Assembly: GCA_027398005.1 (NCBI GenBank)
Contig: DAHYUM010000005.1
Location: forward strand, 1 to 39,446
Direction: 5' to 3'
DNA from: a bacterium
Lineage (GTDB): Bacteria; Bacteroidota; Ignavibacteria; Ignavibacteriales; Melioribacteraceae
DNA: 39,446 bases
This document shows, piece after piece, positions 8,676 to 17,159 of the stretch. How positions within the stretch are numbered: position 1 is the first letter of the stretch; the number at the start of each line of letters is the position of its first letter. The notes below the pieces were generated by a model that saw only the letters and a program-made list of their open reading frames with translations, searched no databases and was not told the origin of the DNA. A program made the position numbers and the translations under genes.

Positions 8676-10021
8676 TGGAAATAGCAGGCAGAAAAATAAC
8701 GGTCTTAGGCGCCGTAAGAAGCGGAATTGGAGCCGCAAAGCTTATTAAGAGGCTTGGCGGTATTCCTTTTATAAGCGATTTTGCCCCAAAGGAAAAACTT
8801 ACAGAGCAGATTGAAGCGATTGAAGCCGCGGGTATTGAATATGAATGCGGTGCCCATTCCGAAAGGGCTTTCGACTGCGCTTTTATAGTCACCAGCCCCG
8901 GAGTGCCTTCCAATTCGTATCCTCTTGTTGAAGCGGCAAAAAGGGGCATTAAGGTTATCAGCGAAGTTGAACTGGCATCCCGTTTCTGTAAAGGTAAAAT
9001 TATTGCCATTACAGGCACAAACGGAAAGACTACCACCACATCGCTGTGCGAATTCCTTTTGAATAACTGCGGCGTTAAAGCCTACTCGGCCGGCAATATC
9101 GGTTTCGCTTTTTCCGAAATCGCACTCGACGTGAAAGAAAATGAATTTGTTGTGCTGGAGACTTCAAGCTTCCAGCTCGATTATATAGATAGTTTCAAAC
9201 CGGCTTTCTCAATGATTCTTAATATTACTCCCGACCATCTGGACCGCTACAACCATAGTTTCGAAGAATATACTGCTTCTAAACTTGTTATAGCTAAAAA
9301 CCAGAATGAGGGGGATTACCTTATTACCAATGCCGACGATAAAAACACTCCGGTTGAAAAAATTACAAGTCCGGTAAGAAAACTCCGTTTTTCAATTGCA
9401 AACGAAGTAGCCGAAGGCGCTTTCCATAAGGATGGCAAATTATATTATGCTCATAACGGCAGAGCGGAATATGTATGCGAAGCCTCCGATTTATTCATTA
9501 AAGGGGAGCACAATATTGCCAACGCGCTTGCAGTGCTTGCCGTTGCAAAGACCATAGGGCTTGAGAACGATAAAATTACCGGGGCATTCAAAACATTCCC
9601 CGGCGTTGAACATAGAATTGAATTTGTAAGGGAATTTAACGGAGTTAAATTTTATAACGATTCCAAGGCTACCAATGCCGATTCTGTTTGGTACGCACTC
9701 CGTTCATTCCATCAGCCCGTATTTCTTATTCTGGGGGGCAAGGACAAAGGAAACGATTACAATCAGATAAAAGAGCCGGTGCAGAATGTGGTTAAGAAAA
9801 TTTATGCTATCGGCTCCTCGGCTAAAAAAGTGTACGACTTTTTCAGCCCATTTATGGACGTAGAAATTTTAAGCACCCTTGAAGAATGTGTTGTTAAAGG
9901 AAGTAAAGAGGCAAAGGCAGGGGAAGTAGTTTTACTTTCCCCCGCCTGCGCCAGTTTCGATATGTTCGATAACTACGAACACAGGGGTAAAGTATTTAAA
10001 CAGGCGGTAATGAGTTTATAA
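8675..10021 (+). CDS. murD: UDP-MurNAc-L-alanine:D-glutamate ligase MurD
   Basis: MurD adds D-glutamate to UDP-MurNAc-L-Ala. The 448-residue protein shows the N-terminal Rossmann-like domain (VLGAVRSGIGAAKLIKRLGG, SPGVP), the ATP loop ITGTNGKTTTTS (from I112), LETSSFQLD and LNITPDHLDRY in the central domain, and C-terminal FYNDSKATNADS and LGGKDKG, all typical of MurD rather than of the other Mur ligases. It is coupled by one-base overlaps (TAATG) to mraY and ftsW. Confidence 0.97.
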   Translation: MEIAGRKITVLGAVRSGIGAAKLIKRLGGIPFISDFAPKEKLTEQIEAIEAAGIEYECGAHSERAFDCAFIVTSPGVPSNSYPLVEAAKRGIKVISEVELASRFCKGKIIAITGTNGKTTTTSLCEFLLNNCGVKAYSAGNIGFAFSEIALDVKENEFVVLETSSFQLDYIDSFKPAFSMILNITPDHLDRYNHSFEEYTASKLVIAKNQNEGDYLITNADDKNTPVEKITSPVRKLRFSIANEVAEGAFHKDGKLYYAHNGRAEYVCEASDLFIKGEHNIANALAVLAVAKTIGLENDKITGAFKTFPGVEHRIEFVREFNGVKFYNDSKATNADSVWYALRSFHQPVFLILGGKDKGNDYNQIKEPVQNVVKKIYAIGSSAKKVYDFFSPFMDVEILSTLEECVVKGSKEAKAGEVVLLSPACASFDMFDNYEHRGKVFKQAVMSL

Positions 10022-11172
10022 TGAAGATACTTCAGCGAATATTGATAGTGCTTATTGGTGCAATGATGCTTTTGGGGGCACTGCTTGTTTTCAGCGCCAG
10101 CGGAAATTACAGCCAGATGAGGCTCGATAATTTCTATGCCCTTTTCAAATCCCATATTTGGAAAGTGCTTCTCTCAGGCGGGCTTATGATTTTCTTCTCA
10201 ATGGTTCCCTACGAACTCTATAAAAAATACAGCAAGCATATAATTATTTTCGCTATAATTCTTTTGGTCTATACCTATTTTGCCGGCGTCAGGGCTAAAG
10301 GCGCTTCACGATGGATTAATCTGGGATTCATGACTTTCCAGACCTCCGAGTTTGCCAAACTGGCCCTTATAATTCACCTTGCAAAGCTGATTGAAAAGAA
10401 GGGGGAATTGCTGGATAGTTTTAACGACGGCTACAGATACATAGTAGTATGGATTTTTGCCGTTGCCGGACTTATACTAATACAGCCTAATGTTAGCACG
10501 AGCCTAATTATAGTAATGCTCGGTTTCACAATTTTATTTGTAGCCGGCGCCAGGATGCGTCACATATTCTCAACTCTGGGGGTTGCGGGGGCTTTATCGG
10601 GTTCGGTTATGATGCTTTTCGCCCATTCGCGCGAAAGGATACTTACATTCTTCAGTAGTGTTAATGGCGGGGGCGAAATTAATATTCAGGTAAGGCAGGC
10701 AAAAATTGCTCTCGGAAGCGGCGGCGTTTGGGGGCTGGGCATAGGGCAGAGCAGGCTGAGTGCCGGCTTCCTTCCCGAATCGTACGGCGATTTTATATTC
10801 TCTATTTTAGGCGAGGAATTCGGCTTTATAGGAGCCGTTCTGGTGCTTCTCATTTTCTTTTTTATTTTCTTAATTGGATTGGTTATTGCAAAAAAAGCAA
10901 ACGACAGGTTTGCCCAGCTTCTGGCTTTGGGCATTTCTTTCAATATAATTATAAGCGCTTTAATAAATGCCGGCGTGGTAAGCGGAGTGCTTCCTACAAC
11001 GGGTATTACTTTCCCTTTCATCAGTTTCGGCGGTACCTCAATAATACTTTTCGGTATTTCGGTCGGTATTCTGCTCAATATTTCGCGCAGTATTGTAAGG
11101 GAAAGAAACCATAAGAATAAAGCCAATACAAACAAAGCTAAAAACCCTGATATGGCATCGGCGTCTGTATGA
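10021..11172 (+). CDS. ftsW: SEDS-family septal peptidoglycan glycosyltransferase FtsW
   Basis: FtsW polymerises lipid II into glycan strands at the septum together with FtsI. The 383 residues have about ten transmembrane helices and SEDS signatures: ARWINLG-like GASRWINLGFMTFQTSEFAKLALI, LIQPNVSTSL, the long extracytoplasmic loop with QARQ-like VRQAKIALGSGGVWGLGIGQS, LPESYGDFIFSILGEEFGFIG, and TTGITFPFISFGGTS. The clustering with ftsI, murG and ftsQ favours FtsW over the elongation paralogue RodA. The short polar C-terminal tail lies in the cytoplasm. An ATGA overlap links it to murG. Confidence 0.95.
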   Translation: MKILQRILIVLIGAMMLLGALLVFSASGNYSQMRLDNFYALFKSHIWKVLLSGGLMIFFSMVPYELYKKYSKHIIIFAIILLVYTYFAGVRAKGASRWINLGFMTFQTSEFAKLALIIHLAKLIEKKGELLDSFNDGYRYIVVWIFAVAGLILIQPNVSTSLIIVMLGFTILFVAGARMRHIFSTLGVAGALSGSVMMLFAHSRERILTFFSSVNGGGEINIQVRQAKIALGSGGVWGLGIGQSRLSAGFLPESYGDFIFSILGEEFGFIGAVLVLLIFFFIFLIGLVIAKKANDRFAQLLALGISFNIIISALINAGVVSGVLPTTGITFPFISFGGTSIILFGISVGILLNISRSIVRERNHKNKANTNKAKNPDMASASV

Positions 11173-12269
11173 AAAAATTAACTCCATATCGTTTTCTTTT
11201 TGCCGGAGGCGGAACCGGGGGGCATCTCTACCCCGCAATTGCTGTTGCGCAGAAGATAAGGGAAATTAAACCTGAAGCCGAAATAATATTCCTTGGCACC
11301 AAAAATAAGATTGAAGCGCGCGTGGTTCCTGCAAATGATTTTAACTTCAAGCCGATTTGGATTAGCGGTTTTTCGCGTAAATTAAATTTTAGAAACCTGA
11401 TGTTCCCTGTTAAGGTTATTGTATCGGCAATTCAGTCGCTTGCAATAAGTTTTTCATTCAAGCCGAGGGTAGCTATCGGAACCGGTGCTTATGTATCGGG
11501 GCCTGCGGTTTGGGGAGCTTCAATATTGGGCGCTAAAGTAATTCTGCTTGAGCAGAACAGCTACCCGGGGGTTACAAACCGTCTGTTGGAAAAAAGAGCC
11601 GAAGAAATTCACATTACGTTCGAAGATTCTAAAAAATATTTCAGAAACGGAAATAAACTTAAAGTTACCGGCAACCCCGTGCGCATTAACCTTAAGCTTA
11701 AGAATAAAGAAGAAGCACTTAATGGTTTCGGACTTATACCCGGCAAGCCTGTTCTTCTGGTTCTTGGAGGCAGTTTAGGCGCCGGTACACTTAACAGCGT
11801 TGTTGCCGAATTCGCCGGTAAATTAAATGGTAAAGGAATACAGATTATATGGCAGACGGGTCCCGCTTATTATGAAAGATATAAGGACAAATCGGGCGCA
11901 ATGACCAGAGTATTCCCCTTTATAGAAGATATGTCGGCCGCCTTTTCGGCGTGCGATTTAATGCTTGCCCGCAGCGGGGCAACAACAATTGCCGAAGCGG
12001 CCAACCTTGGCATTGCATCGGTATTCGTGCCATCCCCAAATGTTGCGGCAAACCATCAATATATGAACGCGAAATCCCTTTTTGATGAAAACGCCGCTGA
12101 ACTGATTGATGATAAAAACCTTAGGAACGAAATGGAGGAAAGAATTTCATCGCTTATGAATAATGAAGCGAGGCTTAAGGAATTGAGGGAAAAAATTCAA
12201 AAATTTGCTAATAAAGAAGCGGCTGAAGTAATTGCCTTAAGGGCAATTAGTCTGGCGGAATTGGTGTAG
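11169..12269 (+). CDS. murG: Lipid II-forming GlcNAc transferase MurG
   Basis: MurG adds GlcNAc from UDP-GlcNAc to lipid I on the inner face of the cytoplasmic membrane, making lipid II. The 366-residue protein has the GT-B fold of family GT28: the N-terminal glycine loop G13-G-G-T-G-G-H-L-YPAIAVA, GTGAYVSGP, E-Q-N-S-YPGVTNR, the second domain starting at LVLGGSLGA, and the donor-site block RSGATTIAEAANLG. The start overlaps the ftsW stop (ATGA). An 11-base gap follows before murC. Confidence 0.97.
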   Translation: MKKLTPYRFLFAGGGTGGHLYPAIAVAQKIREIKPEAEIIFLGTKNKIEARVVPANDFNFKPIWISGFSRKLNFRNLMFPVKVIVSAIQSLAISFSFKPRVAIGTGAYVSGPAVWGASILGAKVILLEQNSYPGVTNRLLEKRAEEIHITFEDSKKYFRNGNKLKVTGNPVRINLKLKNKEEALNGFGLIPGKPVLLVLGGSLGAGTLNSVVAEFAGKLNGKGIQIIWQTGPAYYERYKDKSGAMTRVFPFIEDMSAAFSACDLMLARSGATTIAEAANLGIASVFVPSPNVAANHQYMNAKSLFDENAAELIDDKNLRNEMEERISSLMNNEARLKELREKIQKFANKEAAEVIALRAISLAELV

Positions 12270-12280
12270 GAGAATATGTT

Positions 12281-13660
12281 ATGATGATGAATACGATTAA
12301 AAACGTTCACTTTGTGGGTATCGGCGGTATTGGAATGAGTGGCATAGCCGAAATTCTGCTTAGCCAGGGGTTCTCAATTTCAGGCTCGGACCTAGCAAAG
12401 ACTGATATTACAGACCGCTTAAGCTCAATTGGAATGAAAATTTACATAGGGCATTCTGCCGAAAACCTTAAGGAAGCTGATGTAGTTGTATATTCTTCGG
12501 CGGTTAATATTGAAAACCCCGAAGTTGCAGCCGCAATTCAGAGGAAAATTCCGGTTATTAAGAGAAGCGAGATGCTTGCCGAATGCATGAGAATGAAATA
12601 CGGCATAGGCATTGCAGGAACACACGGCAAAACCACTACCACTTCTATGGTGGGACTTGTGCTTACCGAAGCAGGAATAGACCCGACTATTATAGTAGGG
12701 GGCAAGCTTTCGGGGCTTGGGGGCACTAACGCAAGGCTTGGCAAAAGCGAGTTTATTGTTGTTGAAGCGGACGAATTCGACAGGACTTTTCTTCAGCTAA
12801 CCCCCAGCATTGCGGCTATTACAACATTGGAAAAGGAACATCTGGATACATATAAAGATCTTGACGATATTAAAACGGCATTTGTACAGTTTGCTAACAA
12901 AGTGCCTTTCTTCGGGTTTGTTGTGCTCTGCCTAGATGAGCCTGCTCTTCAGGATGTAATTCCTTTGATAAACAAGAAAATCTTCACCTACGGAATATCC
13001 CCTCAGGCAGATATTCAGGCTGTGGATATAAGCCATAAGGAAAACCAGAGCACTTTCACGGTGGTTTATCAGGGTGCAGAGCTTGGAAAGATAACATTGC
13101 GTATTCCGGGGCTACACAATATAAAAAACTCACTTGTGGCCGTATGCGTTGCAAAGGAACTCGGAGTCGATTTCGAAACGATTAAGAGGGCCCTCGAAAA
13201 ATTTGCCGGGGTTTACAGGCGTTTCGAAAAGAAATATGACAATGATATAATGGTAATTGACGATTACGCCCATCATCCCACCGAAATAAATGCCACATTA
13301 TCGGGTGTTAGAGGGGGATGGAAGAGAAGGTTAATTGCGGTATTTCAGCCTCATTTATATTCAAGAACGCGCGATTTTTATGCCGAGTTCGGAAGATCGT
13401 TTTTGAACTCTGATGTTTTCATTTGCACCGATGTTTACCCGGCGCGCGAAAAACCGATTGAGGGAATTAACGGTTCGCTCATCGCCGACACTGCAAAAAA
13501 GTTCGGTCACAAACATGTTTACTATGAACCGGATAAAACTAAAGTGCCGGAACTGCTTCAAAAAATTTACAAGAAGGGTGATATCGTAATTACAATGGGC
13601 GCCGGCGATATATGGAAGTACGGAGAGAAATTCATTGAAATTATTAAGGGAAAGCATTGA
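12281..13660 (+). CDS. murC: UDP-MurNAc:L-alanine ligase MurC
   Basis: MurC starts the stem peptide by adding L-Ala to UDP-MurNAc. The 459 residues show the N-terminal FVGIGGIGMSGIAEILLSQG loop, SSAV, the ATP loop IAGTHGKTTTTSM (from I111), VVEADEFDRTF, and C-terminal DDYAHHPTEI and FQPHLYSRT. Three consecutive ATG codons occur at the start. I chose the first because the AGGAG at 12268-12272 lies 8 bases before it. This is one of few genes in the cluster with its own strong ribosome site. No murB follows, unlike in many proteobacterial and Gram-positive clusters. Confidence 0.97.
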   Translation: MMMNTIKNVHFVGIGGIGMSGIAEILLSQGFSISGSDLAKTDITDRLSSIGMKIYIGHSAENLKEADVVVYSSAVNIENPEVAAAIQRKIPVIKRSEMLAECMRMKYGIGIAGTHGKTTTTSMVGLVLTEAGIDPTIIVGGKLSGLGGTNARLGKSEFIVVEADEFDRTFLQLTPSIAAITTLEKEHLDTYKDLDDIKTAFVQFANKVPFFGFVVLCLDEPALQDVIPLINKKIFTYGISPQADIQAVDISHKENQSTFTVVYQGAELGKITLRIPGLHNIKNSLVAVCVAKELGVDFETIKRALEKFAGVYRRFEKKYDNDIMVIDDYAHHPTEINATLSGVRGGWKRRLIAVFQPHLYSRTRDFYAEFGRSFLNSDVFICTDVYPAREKPIEGINGSLIADTAKKFGHKHVYYEPDKTKVPELLQKIYKKGDIVITMGAGDIWKYGEKFIEIIKGKH

Positions 13661-14433
13661 AGATTAACTTAAAAATAACCGGACTTCTTTTCCTCCTTCT
13701 CCTCTCAGTCTTCATACTCTACCTTTCCTTCGAAGTAAAGGACAGGCAGACTTTAAAGATAAAGGGGATAGAAATTACGGGAGGAAAATATTTTTCAAAT
13801 GACGGTTATGCTTCATTTGCAATGCTTAAGGATACGAGTTATTTTTCGTACCTGAATCCTGCAATTATTAAAGACAGGATTGAAAGACACCCTTATGTAG
13901 ATAAAGCTGAAGTAAGGTTCGACGGGACCGACAAAATTTTAGTGCGTATTCAGGAGAAAAAGTTCGCCGCTATGCTGGTAGACAGTACAAAGCAGGTATT
14001 AGTAACGGATAATATGCAGGTAATTCCATGCCTTCCGAACTCGGCTGAGCTCAATTTCCCGGTCATAAGCAATATCAAGGATGTTGAAACGTTTAAGAAT
14101 TTTTCTTTTGTAAACGGCAACAGCGAAATTAAAACGGCATTCAAAATTCTTGAGGTATTCAAGCTTACCAACAGCGAACTGGCAGATAATTTATCGCAGA
14201 TAGATTTACGCAACGGGAAAGATATTCTCGTTTATTTTTCGAATTTAAATTTTCCGGTAGTATTCGGAAGGAATGATGAAATAAAGAAGGCGGTATACTT
14301 TAACAGTCTTTGGAAATTTATGAAAGGAAACGAGATTAACAATTATCTCGATTATGTTGATTTAAGGTTCGACAAACACGTATTTCTCGGTGTAACCGAG
14401 AATAATACCGGGAATGAAGGAAAACAGATATGA
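13657..14433 (+). CDS. ftsQ: Cell division protein FtsQ
   Basis: FtsQ is a bitopic membrane protein that bridges early and late divisome proteins through FtsB/FtsL. The 258-residue protein has a short cytoplasmic N-terminus, one transmembrane helix (about residues 8-26), a POTRA domain (about 33-100: IKGIEITGGKYFS through VRIQEKKF) and a beta-rich C-terminal domain. The start is a TTG overlapping the murC stop by four bases (TTGA), with AAGGGA upstream; no ATG gives a complete membrane segment. FtsQ sequences are weakly conserved, but fold, size and place between murC and ftsA agree. Confidence 0.92.
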   Translation: MKINLKITGLLFLLLLSVFILYLSFEVKDRQTLKIKGIEITGGKYFSNDGYASFAMLKDTSYFSYLNPAIIKDRIERHPYVDKAEVRFDGTDKILVRIQEKKFAAMLVDSTKQVLVTDNMQVIPCLPNSAELNFPVISNIKDVETFKNFSFVNGNSEIKTAFKILEVFKLTNSELADNLSQIDLRNGKDILVYFSNLNFPVVFGRNDEIKKAVYFNSLWKFMKGNEINNYLDYVDLRFDKHVFLGVTENNTGNEGKQI

Positions 14434-15674
14434 AAAAGAAAATAGTCGCAGGGCTCGATTTAGGAACTACTAAGGTATGCGCGGTAATTGCCGAACATCT
14501 TGAAGGAAGCGTTAACATTCTCGGTTTCGGCGTTGCTCCTTCGGAAGGGTTGAACAGAGGCCTTGTTGCAAATATCTCAAAAACTGCAGAAGCAATTAAA
14601 GAAGCGGTTGATATAGCCTCGAACAGGGCAGGTATAATTACCAAGGACCTTATTGTAGGGGTAGCAGGGGAACACATTACAAGTTTACGCCATAGAAATT
14701 ATGTTACCATTAATAATCCCGAAAAAGAAATTTCGCCGGACGATCTTGAAAGGCTTAAAGCCGACGTGAAAACCATCCGGATTCCGTCTGACAGGCAGAT
14801 TCTTCACATAATTCCGGAAGAGTTCTTTGTAGATTATCAGGGAGGAATAGAGAATCCGATCGGAATGTCGGGCTCGAGGCTCGAAGCCGTTAACCATGTA
14901 GTACTCGCATCCATACCGGCAATACAGAATATTAAAAAATCGGTAGAAAGGGCGGGGCTTAACGTGCAGGATTATGTGCTCCAGCCGATTGCATCGAGCG
15001 TTTCGGTGCTGGATGATAATGAAAAGGATTTAGGAGTGGTGCTAATAGATATTGGCGGCGGAACCACTGACGTGGCAATATTCCACGATAAAAGCATTAA
15101 ACACACCAAAGTAATAGGCGTCGCGGGCAATCAGGTTACAAACGATATAAGGGAGGCCCTTGGAATCGTTTCGGCAGATGCCGAGAAACTGAAAAAGGAA
15201 TACGGCTATGCATCTGAAGACGCCATTATTAAAGATGAAGATATTTATATAAAAGGGGTAGGCGCAAGGGGCAATATTAAAGTGCCTGTTTCCCTTTTAA
15301 CGCAGATTATCCATGTGAGAATGAAAGAATTATTCTCGCTTATTGACAATGATTTGAGGCAGACAAATTACAAGGGCAAAATTAAGGCGGGTATAGTATT
15401 AACCGGCGGGGGTTCGCTTTTAAAAGGATGCCCCGAACTGGCAGAGGAAGTATTCGGTCTTCCTACCCGTATAGGGGTTCCTCTCGATCTCGGCTCCGGT
15501 TTATCGAGCGAAATCGAAAGTCCCGAATTTGCTACAGCGGCAGGATTAATAAGGGGCATACCGGGCAGCCTGTCGCACGAGAATTTTGTCATAGTAAAAG
15601 AGAAGAAAGAGAAGAAAAAAATACCATTAAAAGGGGTATTTAAGAAAATACAAGAGTTTTTTGATGAATTATAA
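14430..15674 (+). CDS. ftsA: Cell division protein FtsA (actin-like membrane tether of the Z ring)
   Basis: FtsA is an actin-family ATPase that attaches FtsZ filaments to the membrane and recruits later division proteins. The 414 residues contain the phosphate-1 motif GLDLGTTKVCAV near residue 8, the FtsA-specific 1C domain (SNRAGIITKDLIVGVAGEHI), the phosphate-2 motif I206-D-I-G-G-G-T-T-D214 and the adenosine motif VLTGGGSLLKG. The C-terminus is a basic stretch followed by an amphipathic helix (GVFKKIQEFFDEL), the membrane-targeting sequence. It starts in an ATGA overlap with ftsQ and is followed by 23 bases and ftsZ. Confidence 0.97.
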   Translation: MKKKIVAGLDLGTTKVCAVIAEHLEGSVNILGFGVAPSEGLNRGLVANISKTAEAIKEAVDIASNRAGIITKDLIVGVAGEHITSLRHRNYVTINNPEKEISPDDLERLKADVKTIRIPSDRQILHIIPEEFFVDYQGGIENPIGMSGSRLEAVNHVVLASIPAIQNIKKSVERAGLNVQDYVLQPIASSVSVLDDNEKDLGVVLIDIGGGTTDVAIFHDKSIKHTKVIGVAGNQVTNDIREALGIVSADAEKLKKEYGYASEDAIIKDEDIYIKGVGARGNIKVPVSLLTQIIHVRMKELFSLIDNDLRQTNYKGKIKAGIVLTGGGSLLKGCPELAEEVFGLPTRIGVPLDLGSGLSSEIESPEFATAAGLIRGIPGSLSHENFVIVKEKKEKKKIPLKGVFKKIQEFFDEL

Positions 15675-15697
15675 AAACACCACAACAAGGAGGCAAT

Positions 15698-16969
15698 ATG
15701 TCCAAATTCGCAACTCTTGACAAGGAGAACACTATGTCGGCAGTATTAAAGGTAGTCGGTGTCGGCGGTGGCGGTTGTAACGCAATCGAAAGCATGATTA
15801 AAAGGGGGCTTTCGGGGGTTGAATATGTGGCAATCAACACCGATGCACAAGTATTAGAAAAGAGTTCCGCACACCAGAAAATACAGATTGGAACCAATAT
15901 AACAAGGGGGCTCGGGGCAGGGGCCGACCCGAATGTAGGAAGAAAAGCAGTAGAAGAAGACAGCGAAAAAATTTCGCGCATATTAGATAAAAGCGACATG
16001 GTATTCATTACCGCGGGCATGGGGGGAGGCACCGGAACGGGCGCATCTCCAACCGTAGCGCAGATTGCAAAGAGAATGGGCGCTCTTGTAATAGGTATTG
16101 TTACCAAACCTTTCCGTTGGGAAGGAAAGAAAAGAATGCTAAACGCCGAAGAAGGGATTCAGGAACTTAGGCAGTATGTAGACAGCTTGATAGTAATTCC
16201 CAATGAAAGGATACTGAATCATATAGACATGACCACTTCGGCACAGAAAGCATTCGATAAGCCTAACGAAGTTCTATACGAAGCAACAAGGGGTATAGCA
16301 GATATTATTACCATACCCGGATTTATAAATGTGGATTTTGCCGACGTGCGTTCTGTAATGAACCAGAGCGGCGAGGCATTAATGGGATGCGGAATTGCAA
16401 GCGGCGAAAACCGCACAATTGAAGCCGCACAGAAGGCTATTTCGTCGCCGCTTCTCGAAGGGGTAAGCATTAAGGGGGCAAAGAATATACTTCTTAATGT
16501 TACCGGCTCGGCAAATCTTTCAATTCAGGAAATGGATGAAGGAAACAAAATAATTCAGGAAGCAGCAGGAGAAGAAGCAAACGTAATATTCGGCTTTGTA
16601 AACAAGGATGAAATGGGTGAATACGTTTCTTATACCGTAATAGCAACGGGATTCGATTCCAACGGCGCCTTAAGCGGATTAACCTCCTTTAAGCCTCAGA
16701 AGGAAGAGAAGGAAAGAAAATCTACTCCCATTACCGGATTCGACCCTAAAAGGTTCGATATCGAAAACACGGAAGACCTTGATGTACCAACTATCTTTAG
16801 AGTTAAAGGAACCTCGGGATTAAATGTTGAAAAAGAACAGCCTTTAACTTCAGGAGGGTTTAGAATAGAGAAGTATGATACTTTTGAATCGAATGTAAAA
16901 CCGAAGAAAGCGGAACCGAAGAAAGATGAAGAAGACAGTTCCTCCTTCTTACGGATGATGATGGATTAA
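15698..16969 (+). CDS. ftsZ: Cell division GTPase FtsZ
   Basis: FtsZ is the tubulin-like GTPase that forms the Z ring. The 423 residues show the nucleotide-binding VGVGGGGCNAI, the tubulin signature G109-G-G-T-G-T-G115 and the T7-loop region NVDFADVRSVM. Two in-frame starts each have a strong ribosome site: AAGGAGG four bases before the first ATG, and AAGGAG six bases before the ATG of codon 13 (MSAVLKVV), so a protein 12 residues shorter is possible. The FtsA/ZipA-binding peptide D362-V-P-T-I-F-R368 is not terminal: 55 more residues follow, lysine- and glutamate-rich, ending SSSFLRMMMD. Confidence 0.97.
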   Translation: MSKFATLDKENTMSAVLKVVGVGGGGCNAIESMIKRGLSGVEYVAINTDAQVLEKSSAHQKIQIGTNITRGLGAGADPNVGRKAVEEDSEKISRILDKSDMVFITAGMGGGTGTGASPTVAQIAKRMGALVIGIVTKPFRWEGKKRMLNAEEGIQELRQYVDSLIVIPNERILNHIDMTTSAQKAFDKPNEVLYEATRGIADIITIPGFINVDFADVRSVMNQSGEALMGCGIASGENRTIEAAQKAISSPLLEGVSIKGAKNILLNVTGSANLSIQEMDEGNKIIQEAAGEEANVIFGFVNKDEMGEYVSYTVIATGFDSNGALSGLTSFKPQKEEKERKSTPITGFDPKRFDIENTEDLDVPTIFRVKGTSGLNVEKEQPLTSGGFRIEKYDTFESNVKPKKAEPKKDEEDSSSFLRMMMD

Positions 16970-16989
16970 TTTTTTTACTTTATTGCCCG

Positions 16990-17050
16990 AAGGCTGTACC
17001 AGGTTTCCCCTTGTTGTGGTGGACATATAGGAAACCGTACAGCCTTTTTT
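16990..17050 (+). terminator. Strong intrinsic terminator ending the dcw cluster
   Basis: A 10-bp arm AAGGCTGTAC (16990-16999) pairs with GTACAGCCTT (17037-17046). Inside it, after a 2-base bulge, GGTTTCC pairs with GGAAACC, giving about 17 bp of stem around a 21-base loop. The stem ends in a run of T (17045-17050). It begins about 20 bases after the ftsZ stop and separates the division genes from the polysaccharide locus. The large loop is unusual for a simple terminator. Confidence 0.85.
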
Positions 17051-17058
17051 ATATTTAA

Positions 17059-17095
17059 ACCCCCCGGCCCAAATAATTGCCCGGCAAAAGGGGGT
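17059..17095 (+). other. Second hairpin in the leader before the outer-membrane protein gene
   Basis: ACCCCC (from 17059) can pair with GGGGGT (17090-17095), enclosing two CCGG tetramers that could form an inner helix, and AATTTTT follows. It could be a back-up terminator or a 5' leader structure for the next gene. No convincing -35/-10 pair was found between here and base 17159. Confidence 0.3.
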
Positions 17096-17159
17096 AATTT
17101 TTGGTTTTTATCTTTATTATAGAATTACTAACTTTACCCAATAAAAATTAAGTGTGAAA

